A stretch of DNA of 64,000 nucleotides from Streptomyces sp. YPW6 (GCF_018866325.1 NZ_CP076457.1:4561001-4625000), one strand, 5' to 3'. Shown: positions 33,768 through 42,713, counted from the stretch's first letter. Notes: generated by a model from the sequence alone, not told the origin. Numbers and translations: made by a program.

Positions 33768-35576
33768 TCACCTCTTGTTCTGGTGGGCGGACTCGTTCAA
33801 CCGGGCCTGTGCCGCGTGTCGTTGGCGCTCTCCGGTCGCCTGCTCGATGAACTCAGCCTGCGTCAATCGCCCGTTGGCAGCCCACCACTCTCGCAGTTCG
33901 TCGCTCGCTCGCGCATGAGCAATCCGGGCCGGGCCGGAAAACAGCGACATGGGGTCGACCCCGTCGGCCTGCGCCTTCTTGTTGAGCAAGTAGCCGCGGC
34001 ACGCTGCCTCGGCGTCGAGGTACTGCCGGTAGACGTACTCGGCGTACATCTCCCGCGCCCGCGCCCGGGTGATCCGCTCGCGCGGTTCAGTGCCCCCGGT
34101 GCGTCGCTCGGCGGCGGCCACCGCCGCGGCGAGGTCGTCTGCGAACTTCGCGTCACGGGCGAGCGCCCCCCACTCCTCCGGAACGGGAAGCGGTTTGAGT
34201 GCGTCGTCCAGCGCGGCGCGGTCGGCTAGCAGATCCTCGACGGCGTCGCCGGTCGCGGCCGGGGCCGGGAGCGGCGGAGGCGCGTAGCGGCGGTCCAGCT
34301 CGGCGGCAATCCGGGCCCGGTCGCGGTCGTCGAGCGAGGCGGCCCGCATGGCGGTGCCCATCTCATCGTCGGTCATCTCGCGCATGATCCCGTCATCGCC
34401 AGACCGTACGCGGGCGGCCTGAACGTACGGGCTGCTCGGCTCGGTGGTGCTCGCGGGGAGGTTCGATGCCCCGGGCTGCTCGCGGGCGCGGAGCCGCCGC
34501 AGGTCGGGGTGCGCGGCGAGGTGGTCGCGCATGCTGCCTTGCCACTGCCGGATCTTGGCGTTCGCGGCGCGCTTCTCCTCCGGCGTCGTCGCCGCGGCGG
34601 CCCGGTTCTTGTACTGCCGGATCTTCCGTTCGATCTCCCGCTGTCGTTGCCCGGCCTCGTATCCCTCGGGGTCCGGCCGGGCGGTCTCGGTGCGGGTGAT
34701 GCCCGGCGTGTACGCGGACACGCTGTGACGGCAGTTGGGGTGTTGGAGCCCGGCGCGGCGGGCCTCGTCGAGCGATCCGGCGACCCGTACGGGCACCATC
34801 TCGCCGTCGCGGGTGCCGTGCTCTACCTCGACCGTACGGGCCCCGTCAGGGCCTCCGATGGTCAGGACGCGGGTCTCCCACGGGCGGCAGAGCGGGCACT
34901 CGCGCGGGCTGTTGGACACGATGACCAGTTCGACCCCGGCGGCTTCCAGGGTCCGCATGTGGCCCTCGGTTGCGGCGCGGCCCACGGCGGTGCGTACCGC
35001 CATCTCCGCGTAGCTGGTCAGCTTCCACCTTCGGCCGGCCCGGTCGACGAACGAGGTGATTCCCTCGTCTGCCCATATCCGCATCGCGTCCTGTGTGGCC
35101 TGGCGGCGGGTGCTTGTGCCGAGTAGCGGCAACGCGGCCACCTGCCCGACGATCGCCCGGAAGCGGTCCACAATCGTCCGCAGGATGCTGCGGTGGGTGT
35201 CGGTCACGCGGGTCACGGCCTGCTCGGCGAGCCGGTCGACGGCCTGCGCCTGCGGGGCGATCTCGTCAACCAGACGGCGGGCGTCGTCGTCGAGCGCGCC
35301 CAACTCGGCGACCCCGGCGCGGTGCCCGGTGCTGTACGCCTTCGCCGTCACCTCGAACACCTCCAGGCGCACGGCCTGGTCAAGCTGGTCAGTGACAGCG
35401 GTCGCCGCCCGGCGCAGTGCCGTCATGGCGGCGAGCTTCCTCTCGGCCCACTGGGGCGAGTCGTAACCGGCCTCCAGCTGCTTCGCGATGATGCGGAGTA
35501 GGCGCTCCTCGGCGGACGCATACAGGTCCCGCGTACCGGCGGCCAACTCCTCGACCATCCCCGGATGAATCGGCAC
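33768..35576 (-). CDS. Minor capsid protein 2 (MuF-like head morphogenesis)
   Basis: 602 residues. A long helical N-terminal half (EERLLRIIAKQLEAGYDSPQ; VTDTHRSILRTIVDRFRAIV) leads to the Cys/His motif RECPLCRPWE...QHPNCRH at about residues 240-300, the hallmark of Phage_min_cap2/MuF proteins. The C-terminal 300 residues are helical and charged, and might carry an ejected cargo function. GTG 35576 has AGGAGGT 6 nt upstream and is preferred to longer frames. Confidence 0.85.
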   Translation of the reverse strand: MPIHPGMVEELAAGTRDLYASAEERLLRIIAKQLEAGYDSPQWAERKLAAMTALRRAATAVTDQLDQAVRLEVFEVTAKAYSTGHRAGVAELGALDDDARRLVDEIAPQAQAVDRLAEQAVTRVTDTHRSILRTIVDRFRAIVGQVAALPLLGTSTRRQATQDAMRIWADEGITSFVDRAGRRWKLTSYAEMAVRTAVGRAATEGHMRTLEAAGVELVIVSNSPRECPLCRPWETRVLTIGGPDGARTVEVEHGTRDGEMVPVRVAGSLDEARRAGLQHPNCRHSVSAYTPGITRTETARPDPEGYEAGQRQREIERKIRQYKNRAAAATTPEEKRAANAKIRQWQGSMRDHLAAHPDLRRLRAREQPGASNLPASTTEPSSPYVQAARVRSGDDGIMREMTDDEMGTAMRAASLDDRDRARIAAELDRRYAPPPLPAPAATGDAVEDLLADRAALDDALKPLPVPEEWGALARDAKFADDLAAAVAAAERRTGGTEPRERITRARAREMYAEYVYRQYLDAEAACRGYLLNKKAQADGVDPMSLFSGPARIAHARASDELREWWAANGRLTQAEFIEQATGERQRHAAQARLNESAHQNKR

Positions 35577-35646
35577 CGATGTACCTCCTGAATGCATACG
35601 CTGGCGTAGCCGTCGAAGGGACGTGCAGACAGGGGGGAGAGGGACG

Positions 35647-35949
35647 ATGACACTGATACGGAAGTGGTCGAGACTCGCAGTAGGGGCCGCCCTAATGGCG
35701 TCGCTGGTGGCATGCGGCGGCAGCGAAGAACAGACCGCCGCCGCGTCGCCATCGGTCGGCACAGCCGACCTTGACGCAGTAGAGAAGCGCTGGAGTCTGC
35801 TGACCGTTGACCAGCGTGAAGAGGTGTGTTCGCACTACGACGCAGAGGCCGGCCGTGACCAGGGATTGGCCAGCGCTCTCAGCGACGTCGGGATGAGCGA
35901 GGACCAGGCTGCCGAAATGGTCCCGTCCGTCATGGACTGGTGTACATGA
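35647..35949 (+). CDS. Secreted lipoprotein, reverse-oriented moron gene
   Basis: 100 residues. The signal peptide ends in a lipobox LVACGG (Cys at residue 23), so the protein is exported and lipid-anchored. The mature part is small, acidic and holds two further Cys (EEVCSHYDAEAG, VMDWCT). It is on the + strand inside the leftward head operon, with its own GGGGGAGAGGGA site. It is thus likely to be expressed from the lysogen. Surface lipoproteins of prophages often block superinfection; that role is inference. Confidence 0.8.
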   Translation: MTLIRKWSRLAVGAALMASLVACGGSEEQTAAASPSVGTADLDAVEKRWSLLTVDQREEVCSHYDAEAGRDQGLASALSDVGMSEDQAAEMVPSVMDWCT

Positions 35950-35962
35950 CGAACGGGTCTGG

Positions 35963-37465
35963 TCATAGCGGGTAGGTGTCGCCGGGGTCGGGTGCGCCCG
36001 CCCCGGTCTCGGCAAGGATCGCGGCCACCTCGGCATCAACGTCCTCATCGAGCATGTCAGGTGACCTGTACTTGACCTTGGTGGCCGTGCTCACGGCTCC
36101 GGCGCGCGCGTACAGCTCCAACGTGGTCGCCTTGGACTGCTCGCTCTCGGCCGCGTCGAGCCGGAACTCAAGGGCCGGACGCTCCGGGGCGACCCGGGCC
36201 CCGAACTGCTCGACGGCGAGCAGCTGGTAGGCAAGGAGGAAGTCAGGCAGGCGGCTGCGCCAGTATCCGGCCTTCTTCTTCGTGGTAACGGTGCTGTCCT
36301 CGTCGCGGGCGTCAACCTCGGTCGCGGTGATTGCCTGCCCTCCGCCCTCCAACCCGAAGGACTGCGCGGAGTAGCCGGCCGACTCGACGGCCTTACGGGT
36401 CAGGGCCTCGGCCGTCCTCTGGTGCTCGTCGACCCTGATTTTGAACTGCGCGAGGGTGAGCCCGCCGGTCTCATTCGGCGGCATGTTGAGCCCGCTGTAG
36501 ACCTCGCGGTCGTCGTCCCACGCTGCGCCCTGCCCCGGGCCCATGCTGGTGAGGTACCCGTCCGGAACAATCAGCCGTGCGCGGGCGAGGCGGATGTCCC
36601 GCATCCACGATGTCCACACGTCGTCGAGCGCGGCGAACTGGTCGTGAATCGGCGCGGCGTAGTCGCTCCGCCCGTAGGGGCTCGCTCGGTGGAGCCGGTT
36701 CGGCGTCATGTTCGGCACGTACGTGGCGGTAAGCATCTTGATACCGGTCTCGACCGACACCCCGTCGGGGCCGAGTGAGCCGATCAGCCCGGCCGTGTCG
36801 GTGTGCTCGGTGAGCGGCACGGCGCGGCCCAAGTTGTCGGGGGTGCCCTCGTAAAGGGCGTGCTCGATGCGGCCGGGCTCGTGGCGCTCCAGGTGCCGGT
36901 AGACGGTCTGGGTGTCGCCGCCGTCCAGCTCCCGCCAGAACGTCACGGCCCGCATGACGCCGAACGTGTACTCGGGGATCGCGTTGTCCGGCTGCATCGT
37001 CGTCGGGATCGGCCGGTCCGGCACGATGTCCCGGTCCCACGTAAGCCGGAGGAAAATCCCGGACACGGCCGCGGCCTGTTCGGCTGCGCCGAGCAGCACC
37101 TCGTGCAGGTGCATCGTGTCGAGCGCGTCGCCAAGGAAGCGGTTCGTGTCCTTGTTCGGCGTGGTGATCGCGGGCATCTCCGCGAACAGCAGATTGGCGC
37201 TCTTGGTGGCGATGTCGCCCGGCAGCGGGATGTGCAGCCGCCGTTCGCGCTTGCGGGGGTAGTCGGCCGGCTGCCGTCCCCACCGGGTGTTACGTCCGTC
37301 GCGGCCGTACCTGTCGGCACGGCGTGGAGTGGTCTCCCGGCGGTCATGTGCCCACGCAAGCCGTTCGGGGTCTCCGGCGTACCACATGGCGTCGCGCCGC
37401 ATCTCGCGATAAACGGCGGCCATGCGCGGCGGCGGCCATGCGGACCCGGGTGCAGGCATACTCAC
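35963..37465 (-). CDS. Portal protein
   Basis: 500 residues. RRLHIPLPGDIATKSANLLF and AEMPAITTPNKDTNRFLGDA begin the clip/stem region; VSGIFLRLTWDRDI and NETGGLTLAQFKIRVDEHQR are in the wing and stem; GLEGGGQAITATEVDARDED closes the core, as in SPP1 gp6-like portals. It forms the dodecameric gate for DNA. GTG 37465 overlaps the previous stop. Confidence 0.92.
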   Translation of the reverse strand: MSMPAPGSAWPPPRMAAVYREMRRDAMWYAGDPERLAWAHDRRETTPRRADRYGRDGRNTRWGRQPADYPRKRERRLHIPLPGDIATKSANLLFAEMPAITTPNKDTNRFLGDALDTMHLHEVLLGAAEQAAAVSGIFLRLTWDRDIVPDRPIPTTMQPDNAIPEYTFGVMRAVTFWRELDGGDTQTVYRHLERHEPGRIEHALYEGTPDNLGRAVPLTEHTDTAGLIGSLGPDGVSVETGIKMLTATYVPNMTPNRLHRASPYGRSDYAAPIHDQFAALDDVWTSWMRDIRLARARLIVPDGYLTSMGPGQGAAWDDDREVYSGLNMPPNETGGLTLAQFKIRVDEHQRTAEALTRKAVESAGYSAQSFGLEGGGQAITATEVDARDEDSTVTTKKKAGYWRSRLPDFLLAYQLLAVEQFGARVAPERPALEFRLDAAESEQSKATTLELYARAGAVSTATKVKYRSPDMLDEDVDAEVAAILAETGAGAPDPGDTYPL

Positions 37466-37683
37466 GGCGTGGTCACCTCCTCGGCGGCGGGAATGTGGAC
37501 TTCGGCGGTGAGCGGCTGCTCGCCGTGGGCGATGCGGCGGCCCTCGCGGTCGAGGACGTACAGGGAGGCGCGGACGCCCTCGCGGGCGAGCCGGAGATCG
37601 GCCACCATGGCGGGCGGCAGACCCAGCGCACGGCAGGCTGCGCGCCGCTGATCGAGGGTGACCTCGGTCGGGATGGTCGTCAC
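37462..37683 (-). CDS. Small protein between terminase and portal
   Basis: 73 residues. VTLDQRRAACRALGLPPAMV forms a helix, followed by a short beta part (VRASLYVLDREGRRIAHGEQ). No family recognised. GTGA overlaps at both ends show it is translated with its neighbours. Confidence 0.6.
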   Translation of the reverse strand: MTTIPTEVTLDQRRAACRALGLPPAMVADLRLAREGVRASLYVLDREGRRIAHGEQPLTAEVHIPAAEEVTTP

Positions 37684-37859
37684 GTGTCGGTCACCCCCTC
37701 GACGATGTCGGCGGCCTCGCGGAGGAACGCGGCGAACTCGCTGCGGATGCTGCCCGCTACGTCGCCGGGGTCGATGGTGATCGTTCCGGCCTCGCACGGC
37801 AGCTCCCCAACGGTGATCGTGACGGGCAGGGTGATGCTGACGGCGGGGGTGTGCGCCAC
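37680..37859 (-). CDS. Small protein after terminase
   Basis: 59 residues. A beta-rich start (VSITLPVTITVGELP) is followed by a helix (IRSEFAAFLREAADIVEGV). GTG 37859 has AGGAGG 8 nt upstream. No family recognised. The stop overlaps the next start (GTGACG). Confidence 0.65.
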   Translation of the reverse strand: MAHTPAVSITLPVTITVGELPCEAGTITIDPGDVAGSIRSEFAAFLREAADIVEGVTDT

Positions 37860-37871
37860 GGTGACGGCCTC

Positions 37872-39104
37872 CTATGCGGCTAGGGCGAGGATGTGCCGCC
37901 ACTCGTGGGCGGCGGAATGCACGGCGTACCTGAGCGCGTCCACGGAGTGATCGTTGAGCTTCACCGGGCGGTCCTCGCCCTTCTCCGCTGCCTTCTCGTC
38001 CCAGACGTAACCGGGGATCTCGTCGAGCAGCCCGGTACAGGACCGGTGGATGCGGAGTCGGCCGGCCGCGAGCGCGGACGCCACACTCCTGATTCCGTCG
38101 CTGACCTCGTTCGAGGCGCGGGCGATGCTCGGGTAGCCGTCAGCCCACAGCTGCGTGATGAAGGACGCGGCCGACGGGTCGATGAACGTCCACTCCGGCC
38201 GAATGCCCAGGTCCGCCACCCATTCGCGGATGGCGGCGCTGTACTGCGCATCGGTCATCTGACGTTGCGCGGCGCGGGAGTCGTGCCGCCACTCGGCGAC
38301 CGCGTACAGCCGGTCGTCGACACCGAGACCGAGCAGGATCGCGCTCGTCGGGTTCACGGTGCCATAGTCCACGCCGATCCAGTAACGGCGCATCTCCGGC
38401 AGGGTGTCGACGACGTGCTGTGCCTCGTCGTACGCCTCGTAGATCGCGCCCTCGGCCATAACCCACATGCCGAGCACGTTCCGCTTGTAGAACAGGCCGC
38501 GATAGCTGGCCTTGGTGCGCGCCTTGTACGCGTCCGACAGACCGGGATTGTCGTCCATGACGAAGTGCCAGGACCGGAGCCGGGTCTCGCGCGGGCGGAG
38601 TAGGTACTCCTTGCGCGCCCAGTGGTTCGGGTTGTCCGGGTTGGTCGTCCCGAAGATCTTCGAACCCTCGACGCTGCAACGGGCGTTGAGCTGGTCATAG
38701 AAGGTGCGCGGCAGGGTGGTCAGCTCGTCCACGTACGCGCCCGCGCACGTCAAACCTCTGACCTTCGGTTCGGCCTGCGCGTCGTTGGCGCCCAACGTGT
38801 GCACGACGCGGCCCAGCACCGTGGCGGTGGGGGCCCCGTTGGTGTACATGATGTCGCGGGCGAGCGGCCCGAAGATCGACGGATCGGTCAGGGGGCCGAA
38901 CACGTTACGGGCGAGGCTGTCGCGGGTGCGGCCGACCATGACCAGCTCGCCGCCCTCGGGCCGGTCCGACACGAAGTCGAGCCAGCGGAGCAGGCTGGCG
39001 ATCGTCTTGCCCGATCGAACCGAGCCTTCCCAGATGTTCTGGAAGGCGCGCGCCTCCATGATCGAATCGATCTGCTTCGGGGAGAGCGCGAGGCTACGGC
39101 TCAT
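37872..39104 (-). CDS. Terminase large subunit
   Basis: 410 residues. The ATPase has Walker A GSVRSGKT at about residues 27-34 and Walker B GAYVDEL near 125. The nuclease domain shows GVDYGTVNPTS and FIDPSAASF (RNase H-like acidic residues) and a late Asp in NDHSVDALRY. This is the PBSX/SPP1-type large terminase that packages and cuts DNA. It overlaps the small subunit gene by 11 bp. Confidence 0.95.
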   Translation of the reverse strand: MSRSLALSPKQIDSIMEARAFQNIWEGSVRSGKTIASLLRWLDFVSDRPEGGELVMVGRTRDSLARNVFGPLTDPSIFGPLARDIMYTNGAPTATVLGRVVHTLGANDAQAEPKVRGLTCAGAYVDELTTLPRTFYDQLNARCSVEGSKIFGTTNPDNPNHWARKEYLLRPRETRLRSWHFVMDDNPGLSDAYKARTKASYRGLFYKRNVLGMWVMAEGAIYEAYDEAQHVVDTLPEMRRYWIGVDYGTVNPTSAILLGLGVDDRLYAVAEWRHDSRAAQRQMTDAQYSAAIREWVADLGIRPEWTFIDPSAASFITQLWADGYPSIARASNEVSDGIRSVASALAAGRLRIHRSCTGLLDEIPGYVWDEKAAEKGEDRPVKLNDHSVDALRYAVHSAAHEWRHILALAA

Positions 39105-39642
39105 CGGCGGCGGCCTGGTCGTCGTCGGCCTCGGGGGGCGGCCCGCCGTGGCGTGCCACGTAGTCCCGGGCCAGCCCCGCCATCAGCTCGCCGACCACGC
39201 TGCGCCCCTGCTCGCCCGGGTCCTGCTTCGGCGGCAGCAGCTTGAGGGAGCGGTCGAGCGCGGCCCCGGCGGTCGCCATCATGGTGCGGCGGTCGGCCGG
39301 CGTCGGCTCGGGCTGCTGCTTCTGCGCGTAGGTGTGGTCCTTGCCGCCCCACTCCCAGTAGAGAGTTGGGGCGGTCATCTTGCCGAGTTCGCGCTCGGCC
39401 ACGTCGTGCAGCCGATGTGCCATCTCGGTGCGCCGGGCATCAAGGTCCGCCTTGCGTACGGCGGTTGCGGTGGCTACCTCGGCGGCGCGGTCGAAACTGA
39501 GCGGGGGCTCAAAGTCCCCGGCGATCTTCGAGACGGTGCTAGCGCTGCGCCCGATCTTCTTCGCGATGGCGTTGCGGGAGAGGCCCGCGGCGTGGTGGCG
39601 GCGTACCGCTCGCCGGTCTGTTTCAGTGATGGGTCGGCCCAT
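39094..39642 (-). CDS. Terminase small subunit
   Basis: 182 residues. The N-terminal helix-turn-helix ITETDRRAVRRHHAAGLSRN, then AIAKKIGRSASTVSKIAGDF, is for pac/cos recognition. A helical oligomerisation part and an acidic tail (PEADDDQAAADEP) follow. Location before the large subunit supports the call. Confidence 0.85.
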   Translation of the reverse strand: MGRPITETDRRAVRRHHAAGLSRNAIAKKIGRSASTVSKIAGDFEPPLSFDRAAEVATATAVRKADLDARRTEMAHRLHDVAERELGKMTAPTLYWEWGGKDHTYAQKQQPEPTPADRRTMMATAGAALDRSLKLLPPKQDPGEQGRSVVGELMAGLARDYVARHGGPPPEADDDQAAADEP

Positions 39643-39682
39643 GGGTACGGGTCACCCCCTTGCCGCGGTGGTCTGTGGTGTG

Positions 39683-39892
39683 TCAGGTGGTGGAAAGCTC
39701 CACCTTGTGGCGGACGGCCTCGGCGGAAAGCTGCCAGGCGTTGCGCACGGCCACGGTGAGGCCGTCCCAGTCGGGCAGGTCGTCCCAGTCGGGCAGGTCG
39801 TCACCGTTCACGCTGCGGTTGCCGACGGCCTCGGCGTACGCCTTGAAGGCGGCCTGGCCGATGCTCTCGGTGGTGGGGCGGTTCTTGAACAT
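39683..39892 (-). CDS. Small acidic phage protein with internal repeat
   Basis: 69 residues. The middle holds a duplicated LPDWDD hexapeptide caused by an 18-bp DNA repeat (39764-39781 and 39782-39799). The ends are amphipathic helices (SIGQAAFKAYAEAVGN). No family recognised. It lies just before the terminase genes. Confidence 0.55.
   Translation of the reverse strand: MFKNRPTTESIGQAAFKAYAEAVGNRSVNGDDLPDWDDLPDWDGLTVAVRNAWQLSAEAVRHKVELSTT
39764..39799. repeat. 18-bp perfect tandem duplication
   Basis: Two identical 18-bp units, in frame, within the small acidic protein gene. Confidence 0.95.
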
Positions 39893-39990
39893 GCTGCTCC
39901 TCGACGGTCGGGTGGGAGCGGGCCGGGCGGGTTGCCACTTCCCGCCGCCTGTCGTCGCTACCGACTCTTCCGGCCCGCCCCGGGCATGCA

Positions 39991-40025
39991 GAACACCCCC
40001 GCCGCTGTGTGCGATGGGGGTGTTC
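39991..40025 (-). terminator. Hairpin terminator before the packaging genes
   Basis: A perfect 10-bp stem (39991-40000 with 40016-40025). It falls between the lipoprotein gene and the packaging genes, so it probably marks the end of the early leftward transcript. Confidence 0.65.
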
Positions 40026-40097
40026 GTGGCGGCCGTTTTCGGGCACGCCGGGGTCGCCCTGATTAGATCACAGATCGATAACGGTGGGCAACAGGGA

Positions 40098-40538
40098 TCA
40101 TGCGGGGCAGAGCGTCGCCCGGAGCGCGGCGTTCAACTGCTTCCCTTGCTCGTCCGTGAGCGGCCGAGTGTCGTTGCCGAAGCGCTGCGCGGCGAGCCAG
40201 TCGCTCTTGTCGTTCGGCGCGGCCAGGTGCGAGCACTGGTTCCGCCCGGCGTCAATGGCCTTCTCCTCGTCCTCGACGATGCGCGGGTCGACGGCCTTGA
40301 TCGCGGCGAGGTACGCGGCGCGGTCGGCTCCGGTCGGTGCGTCCGGGATGCCCGCGGCCTTCTCGGCGTCGCTGCTCTCCCCGCTCTCGGCGTCGTCGGC
40401 CGGCTGCTCCTGCGCGGCCTGGGCGGACGCGCTCGGGCCCGCCGCGGGCGCGTCAGGCTCGGGCTCGGTGCCGCATGCGGTGAGCGTGAACAGCGCGGCG
40501 GCGAGCAGCGCGGCGGGCAGGACAGTGGTTCGTCTCAC
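40098..40538 (-). CDS. Phage lipoprotein, DUF732-like
   Basis: 146 residues. The signal peptide ends at lipobox LTACGT (Cys near residue 22). A disordered Ala/Glu/Pro linker follows, then a small domain (YLAAIKAVDPRIVEDEEKAI; GRNQCSHL; LNAALRATLCPA) with two Cys, resembling DUF732-type actinobacterial secreted domains. It is a second surface lipoprotein of this prophage. GTG 40538. Confidence 0.75.
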   Translation of the reverse strand: MRRTTVLPAALLAAALFTLTACGTEPEPDAPAAGPSASAQAAQEQPADDAESGESSDAEKAAGIPDAPTGADRAAYLAAIKAVDPRIVEDEEKAIDAGRNQCSHLAAPNDKSDWLAAQRFGNDTRPLTDEQGKQLNAALRATLCPA

Positions 40539-40688
40539 GGTGACACTCCGTACGTAGGTCTGTGCCGTGTGAGACAGGCGAGGCGGCCGGAGGGTTGTAG
40601 TCCTACCCGCGCGCGACGAACCGTACGACCGGTCGCACGGCTGCGCCCCGCCGTGTCGTACAGCGGGGCGCGGCTGGTCGTACGGGTG

Positions 40689-40961
40689 TCATACCCGCTG
40701 GTCGGCGGGCTGCGGGGTGTCCTGCCGCTGTACGGTCACGCGCATGCGGTGCGGCACTGTGGCGTCCGGTACGGCTCCGGCGGACCATGCGGATTCCAGG
40801 CCGCTGGCGAGGAATTCGACGGCGAGTCGTACCGCGTCGGCCTTGGTCATTCCGGTGCGCATGATGGTGGTGAGGGCGGCGTCGAACGCGTCGGTTCGGG
40901 GGACCGAGACGGGGCTCGGGCGGCGTCGGGTGGGGCGGCGGGTAGGGTGCTGGTCAGCCAT
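40689..40961 (-). CDS. Small ribbon-helix-helix-like protein
   Basis: 90 residues. DAFDAALTTIMRTGMTKADA followed by VRLAVEFLA resembles a CopG/RHH DNA-binding unit; the N-terminal part is Arg/Pro-rich. It may regulate the nearby operator or late genes. The call is tentative. Its start is preceded by the GGGAGCAACC site recurring in this prophage. Confidence 0.5.
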   Translation of the reverse strand: MADQHPTRRPTRRRPSPVSVPRTDAFDAALTTIMRTGMTKADAVRLAVEFLASGLESAWSAGAVPDATVPHRMRVTVQRQDTPQPADQRV

Positions 40962-41030
40962 GGCGGGGGTTGCTCCCGTGGTGGTGAGGGCCCGTTCGGC
41001 ATGTGGAGTGCTGGGCGGGCCCGCTGTGTG

Positions 41031-41684
41031 TCAGGTGGTCGGGGACTGCTCGTGGGTGTAGACCGCAGCGGTGTCGGGCTGCTCGTCGGTGCCGTTCCAG
41101 ATCAGCACGCGGGCGCGGTGCTCGCGGGGCCCTCGGCCGGCCGCGGCGAGAATGTGCTCGGCGAGGTCCGGCTCGGTTCGCGTGCTGGGGATGATGTCGT
41201 CACCGGACTCCCACGACTGCCATCCGGGCCCGGCCTCGCTGTCGTACAGGTCGAGCCGCCACGAGACGAGTCGGTGTTCGCGGGCGATCCGCCGGACGTA
41301 GGAGTCGGTCATGTCCAGCTCGCGAGCGATCTCAGCGGTGCTGTCGCCGTTGGCCTTGGCGCGGAGGACAACGCCGGGCACGGCGGTGCGGACGGCGGCA
41401 GCGGCACGGAGGATGACCCCGGCCTCGTCCACAGTGAGCCGGGTGGCGATACCTGCGGCGAGCTGGTCACGCTGCTCGGGGGTGACGGCGCGGGCGTACC
41501 CCTGGGCGAGGGCGAGCAGCCCGGAGTTATCGAGGGTGCTGCCGGTCTTGTCATGCTCGGTGAGGGCGTCGTCGAGCAGGGCGACGATGGCACGCATCAT
41601 GCTGGCCTGCATTGCGGGGGCGGTGTCGAGAGCTGCGGTGATGGTCGCGCGAAGTTCTGCAACGGTCAGGGGTGGGCGGGTCAT
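41031..41684 (-). CDS. HTH-containing phage protein
   Basis: 217 residues. A central helix-turn-helix is clear (VLRAKANGDSTAEIARELDM, TDSYVRRIAREH). The N-terminal 100 residues are helical (RATITAALDTAPAMQASMMR). It could be a regulator of late genes or replication. No closer family recognised. Confidence 0.6.
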   Translation of the reverse strand: MTRPPLTVAELRATITAALDTAPAMQASMMRAIVALLDDALTEHDKTGSTLDNSGLLALAQGYARAVTPEQRDQLAAGIATRLTVDEAGVILRAAAAVRTAVPGVVLRAKANGDSTAEIARELDMTDSYVRRIAREHRLVSWRLDLYDSEAGPGWQSWESGDDIIPSTRTEPDLAEHILAAAGRGPREHRARVLIWNGTDEQPDTAAVYTHEQSPTT

Positions 41685-41693
41685 GGTGGCCTT

Positions 41694-42044
41694 TCAGTGG
41701 GCGGCGAAGAGTGCGCCCTGTGTGGGGCGCGGGGTGCCGATGAGTACGAGTTGCTGAGCGCCGTAGACGTACGTGGGCGCGGGCGGAGTGTGGCGGGGGC
41801 GAGCGGGGGCCGGGGTGATGGCGGCCGGCCGTTCGGTGGTGTGCTGAGCGGCGACGGCTGCGGCTGCGGCGCGGTCGCGCTGCTCGGCGGCAACGCAGGG
41901 CCGACAGAGCTTCCAGCCGCGGACGGTGCGGAAGATCGCGTTGCGGGGGCCGGTGGGGCGTCCGCAGTAGAGGGTGCGGGTGCCGGGGCGGCGGTAGTGG
42001 CCGGTGGCCTGGTGTGCTGCGCCCTGTACTGCGTGGGTGTCCAT
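41694..42044 (-). CDS. Small zinc-finger-like protein
   Basis: 116 residues. YCGRPTGPRNAIFRTVRGWK, then LCRPCVAAEQRDRAAA, gives a C-x(20)-C-x2-C arrangement for metal. The C-terminal half is Pro/Ala-rich. No family recognised. Confidence 0.5.
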   Translation of the reverse strand: MDTHAVQGAAHQATGHYRRPGTRTLYCGRPTGPRNAIFRTVRGWKLCRPCVAAEQRDRAAAAAVAAQHTTERPAAITPAPARPRHTPPAPTYVYGAQQLVLIGTPRPTQGALFAAH

Positions 42045-42101
42045 GGGGCTTCCCCTAGTTGTGGCCGGTGAACGGCCCTCGCCGGAGCGGGGGCCTGATC
42101 G

Positions 42102-42284
42102 CTACAGGTGCTTCGAGCAGCGGGCGTGTCCCGTGACCTTCATCCGCTTGCACGCCCCGCCGCTCCGGGTGGCGGCCCCGCACTGCCGTCCAGGATCGTG
42201 GCTGGCACACACTGCCCGGTCACGCTGCGGCGGGTTGATGCAGCCGTAACCGGCCGATGTGGTGGCCGCGCAACGGCCCTTCAC
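42102..42284 (-). CDS. Small Cys/His-rich protein
   Basis: 60 residues with two similar Cys-His units: GRCAATTSAGYGCINPPQRD...CASH and RQCGAATRSGGACKRMKVTG...CSKH. This is a duplicated zinc-binding knuckle common in actinophage small proteins. GTG 42284 overlaps the previous stop. Confidence 0.65.
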   Translation of the reverse strand: MKGRCAATTSAGYGCINPPQRDRAVCASHDPGRQCGAATRSGGACKRMKVTGHARCSKHL

Positions 42285-42667
42285 AGGGCCCCGCATCTCG
42301 GGCAGAGGGTGAACGTCGAGTTCACGACCCACGAGCGGGTTCGGTATTCGCCGTGGATCAGGCTGTGGGAGCGGGGGCGGATGTTCTTCCGGCAGAGCGC
42401 TCGGCCGTCGCGGAAGCGGTGGGCGGTGAAGCCGCTGTGTGCCGTGGCCCACTCGGCGGGCTCGGTGTCCGGCTCCGGGGCGTCGGTCAGGGTCAGCGTG
42501 ACCTTGCGGCCGTCCTTGTACTCGATGCTGTGCTGGGTGCGGCCGGAGGACATTGAGCGGACCTCGCGCCTTCCGCCCATCATCGCGTGATTCAGCTCGG
42601 CCAGTCCTTCGCGGATGCTGATGGTGGTGGTGGTGCCGTTCTCAGTGCGGTTGAAGATCTTGTCCAT
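42281..42667 (-). CDS. Hypothetical phage protein downstream of twin-palindrome operator
   Basis: 128 residues. The N-terminal half is beta (RTENGTTTTISIREGLAELN, SIEYKDGRKVTLTLTDAPEP). The C-terminus carries CPRCGAL and an earlier Cys, a possible metal site. It is the first gene after the operator 42714-42749, with GGGAGCAACC before ATG 42667. No family recognised. Confidence 0.55.
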   Translation of the reverse strand: MDKIFNRTENGTTTTISIREGLAELNHAMMGGRREVRSMSSGRTQHSIEYKDGRKVTLTLTDAPEPDTEPAEWATAHSGFTAHRFRDGRALCRKNIRPRSHSLIHGEYRTRSWVVNSTFTLCPRCGAL

Positions 42668-42713
42668 GGGGGTTGCTCCCGTGGTTGGTGGTGGCGAGGT
42701 GTGGAGCCTTGCC

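Noticed and set aside
33582..34229. A 215-codon + frame over the RMF-like and minor capsid genes
   Set aside because: Antisense shadow; both genes on the - strand have motifs and ribosome-binding sites.
40603..40788. Small - strand frame next to the RHH-like gene
   Set aside because: The region is an imperfect inverted repeat rich in CGTACG; the frame has no ribosome-binding site and overlaps the better-supported gene at 40689-40961.
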